A stretch of 64,000 bases of DNA from Sipunculus nudus (lineage: Eukaryota; Annelida; Sipuncula; Golfingiida; Sipunculidae): the NCBI GenBank assembly GCA_026874595.1, contig CM049309.1, positions 28,215,033-28,279,032 of the forward strand, read 5' to 3'. A program made the translations under genes and the position numbers. The notes under the pieces were generated by a model. It had not been told where the DNA came from. It saw only the letters and a list, made by a program, of their open reading frames with translations, and did no database searches. Below are positions 52,391-64,000 of this stretch, one piece after another (within the stretch, counting starts at the first letter, position 1; every line of letters starts with the position of its first letter).

Positions 52391-55300
52391 CCTAATGAAG
52401 CTTCTAAAACGCTTCTTTCGCAATTTAAATCGGCCATTTTTGCACAAAACACGATCTTGTATTACGCGAAAACCGAGCTGATTTCGGCGAAAACGACGTT
52501 TGTAACAGGTTCTAAATGGCCTAATGAAGCTTCTAAAACGCTTCTTTCGCAATTTAAATCGGCCATTTTTGCACAAAACACGATCTTGTATTACGCGAAA
52601 ACCGAGCCGATTTCGGCGAAAACGACGTTTGTAACAGGTTCTAAATGGCCTAATGAAGCTTCTAAAACGCTTCTTTCGCAATTTAAATCGGCCATTTTTG
52701 CACAAAACACGATCTTGTATTACGCGAAAACCGAGCTGATTTCGGCGAAAACGACGTTTGTAACAGGTTCTAAATGGCCTAATGAAGCTTCTAAAACGCT
52801 TCTTTCGCAATTTAAATCGGCCATTTTTGCACAAAACACGATCTTGTATTACGCGAAAACCGAGCTGATTTCGGCGAAAACGACGTTTGTAACAGGTTCT
52901 AAATGGCCTAATGAAGCTTCTAAAACGCTTCTTTCGCAATTTAAATCGGCCATTTTTGCACAAAAACGATCTTGTATTACGCGAAAACCGAGCTGATTTC
53001 GGCGAAAACGACGTTTGTAACAGGTTCTAAATGGCCTAATGAAGCTTCTAAAACGCTTCTTTCGCAATTTAAATCGGCCATTTTTGCACAAAACACGATC
53101 TTGTATTACGCGAAAACCGAGCTGATTTCGGCGAAAACGACGTTTGTAACAGGTTCTAAATGGCCTAATGAAGCTTCTAAAACGCTTCTTTCGCAATTTA
53201 AATCGGCCATTTTTGCACAAAACACGATCTTGTATTACGCGAAAACCGAGCCGATTTCGGCGAAAACGACGTTTGTAACAGGTTCTAAATGGCCTAATGA
53301 AGCTTCTAAAAGGCTTCTTTCGCAATTTAAATCGGCCATTTTTGCACAAAACACGATCTTGTATTACGCGAAAACCGAGCTGATTTCGGCGAAAACGACG
53401 TTTGTAACAGGTTCTAAATGGCCTAATGAAGCTTCTAAAACGCTTCTTTCGCAATTTAAATCGGCCATTTTTGCACAAAACACGATCTTGTATTACGCGA
53501 AAACCGAGCTGATTTCGGCGAAAACGACGTTTGTAACAGGTTCTAAATGGCCTAATGAAGCTTCTAAAACGCTTCTTTCGCAATTTAAATCGGCCATTTT
53601 TGCACAAAACACGATCTTGTATTACGCGAAAACCGAGCTGATTTCGGCGAAAACGACGTTTGTAACAGGTTCTAAATGGCCTAATGAAGCTTCTAAAACG
53701 CTTCTTTCGGAATTTAAATCGGCCATTTTTGCACAAAACACGATCTTGTATTACGCGAAAACCGAGCCTATTTCGGCGAAAACGACGTTTGTAACAGGTT
53801 CTAAATGGCCTAATGAAGCTTCTAAAACGCTTCTTTCGCAATTTAAATCGGCCATTTTTGCACAAAACACGATCTTGTATTACGCGAAAACCGAGCTGAT
53901 TTCGGCGAAAACGACGTTTGTAACAGGTTCTAAATGGCCTAATGAAGCTTCTAAAACGCTTCTTTCGCAATTTAAATCGGCCATTTTTGCACAAAACACG
54001 ATCTTGTATTACGCGAAAACCGAGCTGATTTCGGCGAAAACGACGTTTGTAACAGGTTCTAAATGGCCTAATGAAGCTTCTAAAACGCTTCTTTCGCAAT
54101 TTAAATCGGCCATTTTTGCACAAAACACGATCTTGTATTACGCGAAAACCGAGCCGATTTCGGCGAAAACGACGTTTGTAACAGGTTCTAAATGGCCTAA
54201 TGAAGCTTCTAAAACGCTTCTTTCGCAATTTAAATCGGCCATTTTTGCACAAAACACGATCTTGTATTACGCGAAAACCGAGCTGATTTCGGCGAAAACG
54301 ACGTTTGTAACAGGTTCTAAATGGCCTAATGAAGCTTCTAAAACGCTTCTTTCGCAATTTAAATCGGCCATTTTTGCACAAAACACGATCTTGTATTACG
54401 CGAAAACCGAGCTGATTTCGGTGAAAACGACGTTTGTAACAGGTTCTAAATGGCCTAATGAAGCTTCTAAAACGCTTCTTTCGCAATTTAAATCGGCCAT
54501 TTTTGCACAAAACACGATCTTGTATTACGCGAAAACCGAGCCGATTTCGGCGAAAACGACGTTTGTAACAGGTTCTAAATGGCCTAATGAAGCTTCTAAA
54601 AGGCTTCTTTCGCAATTTAAATCGGCCTTTTTTGCACAAAACACGATCTTGTATTACGCGAAAACCGAGCCGATTTCGGCGAAAACGACGTTTGTAACAG
54701 GTTCTAAATGGCCTAATGAAGCTTCTAAAACGCTTCTTTCGCAATTTAAATCGGCCATATTTGCACAAAACACGATCTTGTATTACGCGAAAACCGAGCT
54801 GATTTCGGCGAAAACGACGTTTGTAACAGGTTCTAAATGGCCTAATGAAGCTTCTAAAACGCTTCTTTCGCAATTTAAATCGGCCATTTTTGCACAAAAC
54901 ACGATCTTGTATTACGCGAAAACCGAGCTGATTTCGGCGAAAACGACGTTTGTAACAGGTTCTAAATGGCCTAATGAAGCTTCTAAAACGCTTCTTTCGC
55001 AATTTAAATCGGCCATTTTTGCACAAAACACGATCTTGTATTACGCGAAAACCGAGCCGATTTCGGCGAAAACGACGTTTGTAACAGGTTCTAAATGGCC
55101 TAATGAAGCTTCTAAAAGGCTTCTTTCGCAATTTAAATCGGCCATTTTTGCACAAAACACGATCTTGTATTACGCGAAAACCGAGCTGATTTCGGCGAAA
55201 ACGACGTTTGTAACAGGTTCTAAATGGCCTAATGAAGCTTCTAAAACGCTTCTTTCGCAATTTAAATCGGCCATTTTTGCACAAAACACGATCTTGTATT

Positions 55301-56067
55301 ACGCGAAAACCGAGCCGATTTCGGCGAAAACGACGTTTGTAACAGGTTCTAAATGGCCTAATGAAGCTTCTAAAACGCTTCTTTCGCAATTTAAATCGGC
55401 CATTTTTGCACAAAACACGATCTTGTATTACGCGAAAACCGAGCTGATTTCGGCGAAAACGACGTTTGTAACAGGTTCTAAATGGCCTAATGAAGCTTCT
55501 AAAACGCTTCTTTCGCAATTTAAATCGGCCATTTTTGCACAAAACACGATCTTGTATTACGCGAAAACCGAGCTGATTTCGGCGAAAACGACGTTTGTAA
55601 CAGGTTCTAAATGGCCTAATGAAGCTTCTAAAACGCTTCTTTCGCAATTTAAATCGGCCATTTTTGCACAAAACACGATCTTGTATTACGCGAAAACCGA
55701 GCTGATTTCGGCGAAAACGACGTTTGTAACAGGTTCTAAATGGCCTAATGAAGCTTCTAAAACGCTTCTTTCGCAATTTAAATCGGCCATTTTTGCACAA
55801 AACACGATCTTGTATTACGCGAAAACCGAGCCGATTTCGGCGAAAACGACGTTTGTAACAGGTTCTAAATGGCCTAATGAAGCTTCTAAAACGCTTCTTT
55901 CGCAATTTAAATCGGCCATTTTTGCACAAAACACGATCTTGTATTACGCGAAAACCGAGCCGATTTTGGCGAAAACGACGTTTGTAACAGGTTCTAAATG
56001 GCCTAATGAAGCTTCTAAAACGCTTCTTTCGCAATTTAAATCGGCCATTTTTGCACAAAACACAATC

Positions 56068-56196
56068 TTGTATTACGCGAAAACCGAGCTGATTTCGGCG
56101 AAAACGACGTTTGTAACAGGTTCTAAATCGGGTTTTGAAGATCCTGAAAGGCTTCTTTTGCATCAGAAAACGTCTGTTTTTACACAAAACACGATC
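56068..56196 (+). repeat. Mosaic monomer B', TTTTG variant
   Basis: Exactly 33 monomers (4257 bp) after the copy at 51811, again preceded by CCGATTTTGG and CACAATC. The GGCCTTTTTT element normally upstream is instead at 54627, separated by extra monomers. Confidence 0.95.
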
Positions 56197-59100
56197 TTGT
56201 ATTACGCGAAAACCGAGCTGATTTCGGCGAAAACGACGTTTGTAACAGGTTCTAAATGGCCTAATGAAGCTTCTAAAACGCTTCTTTCGCAATTTAAATC
56301 GGCCATTTTTGCACAAAACACGATCTTGTATTACGCGAAAACCGAGCCGATTTCGGCGAAAACGACGTTTGTAACAGGTTCTAAATGGCCTAATGAAGCT
56401 TCTAAAACGCTTCTTTCGCAATTTAAATCGGCCATTTTTGCACAAAACACGATCTTGTATTACGCGAAAACCGAGCCGATTTCGGCGAAAACGACGTTTG
56501 TAACAGGTTCTAAATGGCCTAATGAAGCTTCTAAAACGCTTCTTTCGCAATTTAAATCGGCCATTTTTGCACAAAACACGATCTTGTATTACGCGAAAAC
56601 CGAGCTGATTTCGGCGAAAACGACGTTTGTAACAGGTTCTAAATGGCCTAATGAAGCTTCTAAAACGCTTCTTTCGCAATTTAAATCGGCCATTTTTGCA
56701 CAAAACACGATCTTGTATTACGCGAAAACCGAGCCGATTTCGGCGAAAACGACGTTTGTAACAGGTTCTAAATGGCCTAATGAAGCTTCTAAAACGCTTC
56801 TTTCGCAATTTAAATCGGCCATTTTTGCACAAAACACGATCTTGTATTACGCGAAAACCGAGCCGATTTCGGCGAAAACGACGTTTGTAACAGGTTCTAA
56901 ATGGCCTAATGAAGCTTCTAAAACGCTTCTTTCGCAATTTAAATCGGCCATTTTTGCACAAAACACGATCTTGTATTACGCGAAAACCGAGCTGATTTCG
57001 GCGAAAACGACGTTTGTAACAGGTTCTAAATGGCCTAATGAAGCTTCTAAAACGCTTCTTTCGCAATTTAAATCGGCCATTTTTGCACAAAACACGATCT
57101 TGTATTACGCGAAAACCGAGCTGATTTCGGCGAAAACGACGTTTGTAACAGGTTCTAAATGGCCCAATGAAGCTTCTAAAACGCTTCTTTCGGAATTTAA
57201 ATCGGCCATTTTTGCACAAAACACGATCTTGTATTACGCGAAAACCGAGCTGATTTCGGCGAAAACGACGTTTGTAACAGGTTCTAAATGGCCTAATGAA
57301 GCTTCTAAAACGCTTCTTTCGCAATTTAAATCGGCCATTTTTGCACAAAACACGATCTTGTATTACGCGAAAACCGAGCTGATTTCGGCGAAAACGACGT
57401 TTGTAACAGGTTCTAAATGGCCTAATGAAGCTTCTAAAACGCTTCTTTCGCAATTTAAATCGGCCATTTTTGCACAAAACACGATCTTGTATTACGCGAA
57501 AACCGAGCCGATTTCGGCGAAAACGACGTTTGTAACAGGTTCTAAATGGCCTAATGAAGCTTCTAAAACGCTTCTTTCGCAATTTAAATCGGCCATTTTT
57601 GCACAAAACACGATCTTGTATTACGCGAAAACCGAGCCGATTTCGGCGAAAACGACGTTTGTAACAGGTTCTAAATGGCCTAATGAAGCTTCTAAAACGC
57701 TTCTTTCGCAATTTAAATCGGCCATTTTTGCACAAAACACGATCTTGTATTACGCGAAAACCGAGCTGATTTCGGCGAAAATGACGTTTGTAACAGGTTC
57801 TAAATGGCCTAATGAAGCTTCTAAAACGCTTCTTTCGCAATTTAAATCGGCCATTTTTGCACAAAACACGATCTTGTATTACGCGAAAACCGAGCTGATT
57901 TCGGCGAAAACGACGTTTGTAACAGGTTCTAAATGGCCAAATGAAGCTTCTAAAACGCTTCTTTCGCAATTTAAATCGGCCATTTTTGCACAAAACACGA
58001 TCTTGTATTACGCGAAAACCGAGCTGATTTCGGCGAAAACGACGTTTGTAACAGGTTCTGAATGGCCTAATGAAGCTTCTAAAACGCTTCTTTCGCAATT
58101 TAAATCGGCCATTTTTGCACAAAACACGATCTTGTATTACGCGAAAACCGAGCTGATTTCGGCGAAAACGACGTTTGTAACAGGTTCTAAATGGCCCAAT
58201 GAAGCTTCTAAAACGCTTCTTTCGCAATTTAAATCGGCCATTTTTGCACAAAACACGATCTTGTATTACGCGAAAACCGAGCTGATTTCGGCGAAAACGA
58301 CGTTTGTAACAGGTTCTAAATGGCCTAATGAAGCTTCTAAAACGCTTCTTTCGCAATTTAAATCGGCCATTTTTGCACAAAACACGATCTTGTATTACGC
58401 GAAAACCGAGCTGATTTCGGAGAAAACGACGTTTGTAACAGGTTCTAAATGGCCTAATGAAGCTTCTAAAACGCTTCTTTCGCAATTTAAATCGGCCATT
58501 TTTGCACAAAACACGATCTTGTATTACGCGAAAACCGAGCTGATTTCGGCGAAAACGACGTTTGTAACAGGTTCTAAATGGCCTAATGAAGCTTCTAAAA
58601 CGCTTCTTTCGCAATTTAAATCGGCCATTTTTGCACAAAAAACGATCTTGTATTACGCGAAAACCGAGCCGATTTCGGCGAAAACGACGTTTGTAACAGG
58701 TTCTAAATGGCCTAATGAAGCTTCTAAAACGCTTCTTTCGCAATTTAAATCGGCCATTTTTGCACAAAACACGATCTTGTATTACGCGAAAACCGAGCCG
58801 ATTTCGGCGAAAACGACGTTTGTAACAGGTTCTAAATGGCCTAATGAAGCTTCTAAAACGCTTCTTTCGCAATTTAAATCGGCCATTTTTGCACAAAACA
58901 CCATCTTGTATTACGCGAAAACCGAGCCGATTTCGGCGAAAACGACGTTTGTAACAGGTTCTAAATGGCCTAATGAAGCTTCTAAAAGGCTTCTTTCGCA
59001 ATTTAAATCGGCCATTTTTGCACAAAACACGATCTTGTATTACGCGAAAACCGAGCTGATTTCGGCGAAAACGACGTTTGTAACAGGTTCTAAATGGCCT

Positions 59101-59679
59101 AATGAAGCTTCTAAAACGCTTCTTTCGCAATTTAAATCGGCCATTTTTGCACAAAACACGATCTTGTATTACGCGAAAACCGAGCTGATTTCGGCGAAAA
59201 CGACGTTTGTAACAGGTTCTAAATGGCCTAATGAAGCTTCTAAAACGCTTCTTTCGCAATTTAAATCGGCCATTTTTGCACAAAACACGATCTTGTATTA
59301 CGCGAAAACCGAGCTGATTTCGGCGAAAACGACGTTTGTAACAGGTTCTAAATGGCCTAATGAAGCTTCTAAAACGCTTCTTTCGCAATTTAAATCGGCC
59401 ATTTTTGCACAAAACACGATCTTGTATTACGCGAAAACCGAGCTGATTTCGGCGGAAACGACGTTTGTAAAAGGTTCTTAATGGCCTAATGAAGCTTCTA
59501 AAACGCTTCTTTCGCAATTTAAATCGGCCATTTTTGCACAAAACACGATCTTGTATTACGCGAAAACCGAGCCTATTTCGGCGAAAACGACGTTTGTAAC
59601 AGGTTCTAAATGGCCTAATGAAGCTTCTAAAACGCTTCTTTCGCAATTTAAATCGGCCATTTTTGCACAAAACACGATC

Positions 59680-60066
59680 TTGTATTACGCGAAAACCGAG
59701 CTGATTTCGGCGAAAACGACGTTTGTAACAGGTTCTAAATCGGGTATTGAAGATCCTGAAAGGCTTCTTTTGCATCAGAAAACGTCTGTTTTTACACAAA
59801 ACACGATCTTGTATTACGCGAAAACCGAGCTGATTTCGGCGAAAACGACGTTTGTAACAGGTTCTAAATGGCCTAATGAAGCTTCTAAAACGCTTCTTTC
59901 GCAATTTAAATCGGCCATTTTTGCACAAAACACGATCTTGTATTACGCGAAAACCGAGCTGATTTCGGCGAAAACGACGTTTGTAACAGGTTCTAAATCG
60001 GGTATTGAAGATCCTGAAAGGCTTCTTTTGCATCAGAAAACGTCTGTTTTTACACAAAACACGATC
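59680..60066 (+). repeat. Mosaic pair B' - standard - B' (pair 5)
   Basis: Follows the TAAAAGGTTCTTAATGG marker (TAA at 59479) and a CCT-type monomer. The later order matches that after pairs 3 and 6: one standard monomer, then CCG with AGG, standard, CCG, standard. Confidence 0.95.
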
Positions 60067-61745
60067 TTGTATTACGCGAAAACCGAGCTGATTTCGGCGA
60101 AAACGACGTTTGTAACAGGTTCTAAATGGCCTAATGAAGCTTCTAAAACGCTTCTTTCGCAATTTAAATCGGCCATTTTTTGCACAAAACACGATCTTGT
60201 ATTACGCGAAAACCGAGCCGATTTCGGCGAAAACGACGTTTGTAACAGGTTCTAAATGGCCTAATGAAGCTTCTAAAAGGCTTCTTTCGCAATTTAAATC
60301 GGCCATTTTTGCACAAAACACGATCTTGTATTACGCGAAAACCGAGCTGATTTCGGCGAAAACGACGTTTGTAACAGGTTCTAAATGGCCTAATGAAGCT
60401 TCTAAAACGCTTCTTTCGCAATTTAAATCGGCCATTTTTGCACAAAACACGATCTTGTATTACGCGAAAACCGAGCCGATTTCGGCGAAAACGACGTTTG
60501 TAACAGGTTCTAAATGGCCTAATGAAGCTTCTAAAACGCTTCTTTCGCAATTTAAATCGGCCATTTTTGCACAAAACACGATCTTGTATTACGCGAAAAC
60601 CGAGCTGATTTCGGCGAAAACGACGTTTGTAACAGGTTCTAAATGGCCTAATGAAGCTTCTAAAACGCTTCTTTCGCAATTTAAATCGGCCATTTTTGCA
60701 CAAAACACGATCTTGTATTACGCGAAAACCGAGCCGATTTCGGCGAAAACGACGTTTGTAACAGGTTCTAAATGGCCTAATGAAGCTTCTAAAAGGCTTC
60801 TTTCGCAATTTAAATCGGCCATTTTTGCACAAAACACGATCTTGTATTACGCGAAAACCGAGCTGATTTCGGCGAAAACGACGTTTGTAACAGGTTCTAA
60901 ATGGCCTAATGAAGCTTCTAAAACGCTTCTTTCGCAATTTAAATCGGCCATTTTTGCACAAAACACGATCTTGTATTACGCGAAAACCGAGCTGATTTCG
61001 GCGGAAACGACGTTTGTAAAAGGTTCTTAATGGCCTAATGAAGCTTCTAAAACGCTTCTTTCGCAATTTAAATCGGCCATTTTTGCACAAAACACGATCT
61101 TGTATTACGCGAAAACCGAGCCTATTTCGGCGAAAACGACGTTTGTAACAGGTTCTAAATGGCCTAATGAAGCTTCTAAAACGCTTCTTTCGCAATTTAA
61201 ATCGGCCATTTTTGCACAAAACACGATCTTGTATTACGCGAAAACCGAGCTGATTTCGGCGAAAACGACGTTTGTAACAGGTTCTAAATGGCCTAATGAA
61301 GCTTCTAAAACGCCTTCTTTCGCAATTTAAATCGGCCATTTTTGCACAAAACACGATCTTGTATTACGCGAAAACCGAGCTGATTTCGGCGAAAACGACG
61401 TTTGTAACAGGTTCTAAATGGCCTAATGAAGCTTCTAAAACGCTTCTTTCGCAATTTAAATCGGCCATTTTTGCACAAAACACGATCTTGTATTACGCGA
61501 AAACCGAGCTGATTTCGGCGGAAACGACGTTTGTAAAAGGTTCTTAATGGCCTAATGAAGCTTCTAAAACGCTTCTTTCGCAATTTAAATCGGCCATTTT
61601 TGCACAAAACACGATCTTGTATTACGCGAAAACCGAGCCTATTTCGGCGAAAACGACGTTTGTAACAGGTTCTAAATGGCCTAATGAAGCTTCTAAAACG
61701 CTTCTTTCGCAATTTAAATCGGCCATTTTTGCACAAAACACGATC

Positions 61746-62132
61746 TTGTATTACGCGAAAACCGAGCTGATTTCGGCGAAAACGACGTTTGTAACAGGTT
61801 CTAAATCGGGTATTGAAGATCCTGAAAGGCTTCTTTTGCATCAGAAAACGTCTGTTTTTACACAAAACACGATCTTGTATTACGCGAAAACCGAGCTGAT
61901 TTCGGCGAAAACGACGTTTGTAACAGGTTCTAAATGGCCTAATGAAGCTTCTAAAACGCTTCTTTCGCAATTTAAATCGGCCATTTTTGCACAAAACACG
62001 ATCTTGTATTACGCGAAAACCGAGCTGATTTCGGCGAAAACGACGTTTGTAACAGGTTCTAAATCGGGTATTGAAGATCCTGAAAGGCTTCTTTTGCATC
62101 AGAAAACGTCTGTTTTTACACAAAACACGATC
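61746..62132 (+). repeat. Mosaic pair B' - standard - B' (pair 6)
   Basis: Follows the marker with TAA at 61545. Another marker at 61028, four monomers earlier, is followed by a CCT-type monomer but no mosaic pair, so a marker can lack the pair. Confidence 0.95.
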
Positions 62133-62670
62133 TTGTATTACGCGAAAACCGAGCTGATTTCGGCGAAAACGACGTTTGTAACAGGTTCTAAATGGCCTAA
62201 TGAAGCTTCTAAAACGCTTCTTTCGCAATTTAAATCGGCCATTTTTGCACAAAACACGATCTTGTATTACGCGAAAACCGAGCCGATTTCGGCGAAAACG
62301 ACGTTTGTAACAGGTTCTAAATGGCCTAATGAAGCTTCTAAAAGGCTTCTTTCGCAATTTAAATCGGCCATTTTTGCACAAAACACGATCTTGTATTACG
62401 CGAAAACCGAGCTGATTTCGGCGAAAACGACGTTTGTAACAGGTTCTAAATGGCCTAATGAAGCTTCTAAAACGCTTCTTTCGCAATTTAAATCGGCCAT
62501 TTTTGCACAAAACACGATCTTGTATTACGCGAAAACCGAGCCGATTTCGGCGAAAACGACGTTTGTAACAGGTTCTAAATGGCCTAATGAAGCTTCTAAA
62601 ACGCTTCTTTCGCAATTTAAATCGGCCATTTTTGCACAAAACACGATCTTGTATTACGCGAAAACCGAGC

Positions 62671-62695
62671 TGATTTATTTCGGCGAAAAACGACG
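62671..62695 (+). repeat. Complex 5-bp gain in a monomer
   Basis: TGATTTATTTCGGCGAAAAA replaces TGATTTCGGCGAAAA, a four-base gain in the T-rich part plus one A. It is followed near 62787 by TTGTTATTACG, another one-base gain. Both break the long frames. Confidence 0.85.
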
Positions 62696-63299
62696 TTTGT
62701 AACAGGTTCTAAATGGCCTAATGAAGCTTCTAAAACGCTTCTTTCGCAATTTAAATCGGCCATTTTTGCACAAAACACGATCTTGTTATTACGCGAAAAC
62801 CGAGCTGATTTCGGCGAAAACGACGTTTGTAACAGGTTCTAAATGGCCTAATGAAGCTTCTAAAACGCTTCTTTCGCAATTTAAATCGGCCATTTTTGCA
62901 CAAAACACGATCTTGTATTACGCGAAAACCGAGCTGATTTCGGCGAAAACGACGTTTGTAACAGGTTCTAAATGGCCTAATGAAGCTTCTAAAACGCTTC
63001 TTTCGCAATTTAAATCGGCCATTTTTGCACAAAACACGATCTTGTATTACGCGAAAACCGAGCTGATTTCGGCGAAAACGACGTTTGTAACAGGTTCTAA
63101 ATGGCCTAATGAAGCTTCTAAAACGCTTCTTTCGCAATTTAAATCGGCCATTTTTGCACAAAACACGATCTTGTATTACGCGAAAACCGAGCCGATTTCG
63201 GCGAAAACGACGTTTGTAACAGGTTCTAAATGGCCTAATGAAGCTTCTAAAACGCTTCTTTCGCAATTTAAATCGGCCATTTTTGCACAAAACACGATC

Positions 63300-63686
63300 T
63301 TGTATTACGCGAAAACCGAGCTGATTTCGGCGAAAACGACGTTTGTAACAGGTTCTAAATCGGGTATTGAAGATCCTGAAAGGCTTCTTTTGCATCAGAA
63401 AACGTCTGTTTTTACACAAAACACGATCTTGTATTACGCGAAAACCGAGCTGATTTCGGCGAAAACGACGTTTGTAACAGGTTCTAAATGGCCTAATGAA
63501 GCTTCTAAAACGCTTCTTTCGCAATTTAAATCGGCCATTTTTGCACAAAACACGATCTTGTATTACGCGAAAACCGAGCTGATTTCGGCGAAAACGACGT
63601 TTGTAACAGGTTCTAAATCGGGTATTGAAGATCCTGAAAGGCTTCTTTTGCATCAGAAAACGTCTGTTTTTACACAAAACACGATC
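63300..63686 (+). repeat. Mosaic pair B' - standard - B' (pair 7)
   Basis: The same 258-bp pairing, but without a TAAAAGG marker or CCT-type monomer just upstream; a CCG monomer is there instead. The pair can therefore occur apart from its usual leader. Confidence 0.95.
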
Positions 63687-64000
63687 TTGTATTACGCGAA
63701 AACCGAGCTGATTTCGGCGAAAACGACGTTTGTAACAGGTTCTAAATGGCCTAATGAAGTTTCTAAAACGCTTCTTTCGCAATTTAAATCGGGCCATTTT
63801 TGCACAAAACACGATCTTGTATTACGCGAAAACCGAGCTGATTTCGGCGAAAACGACGTTTGTAACAGGTTCTAAATGGCCCAATGAAGCTTCTAAAACG
63901 CTTCTTTCGCAATTTAAATCGGCCATTTTTGCACAAAACACGATCTTGTATTACGCGAAAACCGAGCTGATTTCGGCGAAAACGACGTTTGTAACAGGTT

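Larger units (their letters stand above)
16608..64000 (+). repeat. 129-bp tandem satellite, subfamily B
   Basis: About 367 head-to-tail copies, same orientation as subfamily A. A clean standard monomer is 17677-17805. It differs from A at two fixed sites: T at position 55 (AGGTTCTAAA) and C at 118 (GCACAAAAC). Recurrent variants tag individual monomers: CCG or CCT instead of CTG at 22-24, GGAAACG instead of GAAAACG at 33-39, CCC instead of CCT at 64-66, AGG instead of ACG at 82-84, and TCGGAATTT instead of TCGCAATTT at 91-99. These tags recur in fixed orders, so the amplified units were several monomers long. Only about 20 indels occur in 47 kb. The window ends at monomer position 55, so the array continues beyond it. 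No unique sequence or inverted monomer was seen. Confidence 0.98.

Noticed and set aside
52849-60192. A 2447-codon open frame on the minus strand (Arg/Lys-rich 43-residue repeat) as a protein gene
   Set aside because: It consists entirely of the 129-bp satellite and overlaps an equally open plus-strand frame. It begins at a TTG rather than an ATG and ends at a one-base indel, not at a boundary of any unique sequence. No domain, signal or flanking gene structure is visible.
1-64000. CRISPR array
   Set aside because: Units are 129 bp and identical end to end. There are no unique spacers between short repeats and no cas genes.
1-64000. Transposon, LTR or integrated viral element within the array
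   Set aside because: No break in the repeat larger than an indel or a partial monomer was found. There is no terminal repeat, target-site duplication or coding motif of such elements.
1-64000. Inverted monomers or a strand switch in the array
   Set aside because: Every monomer I followed reads TTGTATTACG to AACACGATC on the plus strand; no reversed unit was seen.

Overview
The whole window is one giant tandem satellite array. I see no convincing gene, RNA gene, mobile element or unique sequence in it. The repeating unit is 129 bp (about 40% GC), always in the same orientation. The window starts and ends inside a monomer, so the array runs on past both edges. About 125 monomers lie left of an assembly gap and about 367 right of it. 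A homogeneous satellite of this size joined across a placeholder gap points to heterochromatin (for example pericentromeric or subtelomeric) on a eukaryotic scaffold. I do not recognise the family or the species. The monomer has about twice the expected number of CpG dinucleotides, which argues against a heavily CpG-methylated genome such as a vertebrate's.

Positions inside a monomer are numbered here from TTGTATTACG (1) to AACACGATC (ending at 129).

Layout. (1) 1-16107, subfamily A: C at position 55 and G at 118. Positions 1-4890 keep perfect 129-bp phase. About 4890-15815 carries roughly three dozen one- or two-base indels, mostly in homopolymers, which looks like poor consensus near a contig end. 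(2) 16108-16607, exactly 500 N. (3) 16608-64000, subfamily B: T at 55 and C at 118, with few indels.

Both subfamilies contain a second, mosaic monomer type (nine full copies plus one chimera in A, 27 in B). Its positions 61-118 differ from the standard monomer at 14-18 sites, while the remaining 69 bp match the local standard. In B, seven pairs of these monomers sit exactly two units apart, usually behind a recognisable marker monomer. Other variants show irregular higher-order structure: a near-identical pair of about 4.3-kb blocks (16701-25443), matching segments 34 monomers apart (46156-52390), an 18.9-kb-distant duplicate (28204-30480 and 47143-49420), and 5- and 6-monomer spacings at 31-38 kb.

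Because 129 is 43 x 3, one frame on each strand is free of stops in the consensus, so there are open frames up to 2948 codons. I treat these as by-products of the repeat. The consensus frames contain no ATG, both strands are open over the same bases, subfamily differences change the encoded residues, and frameshifts and stops are scattered through them. No genes work together here; the biology is satellite amplification, homogenisation and recombination.
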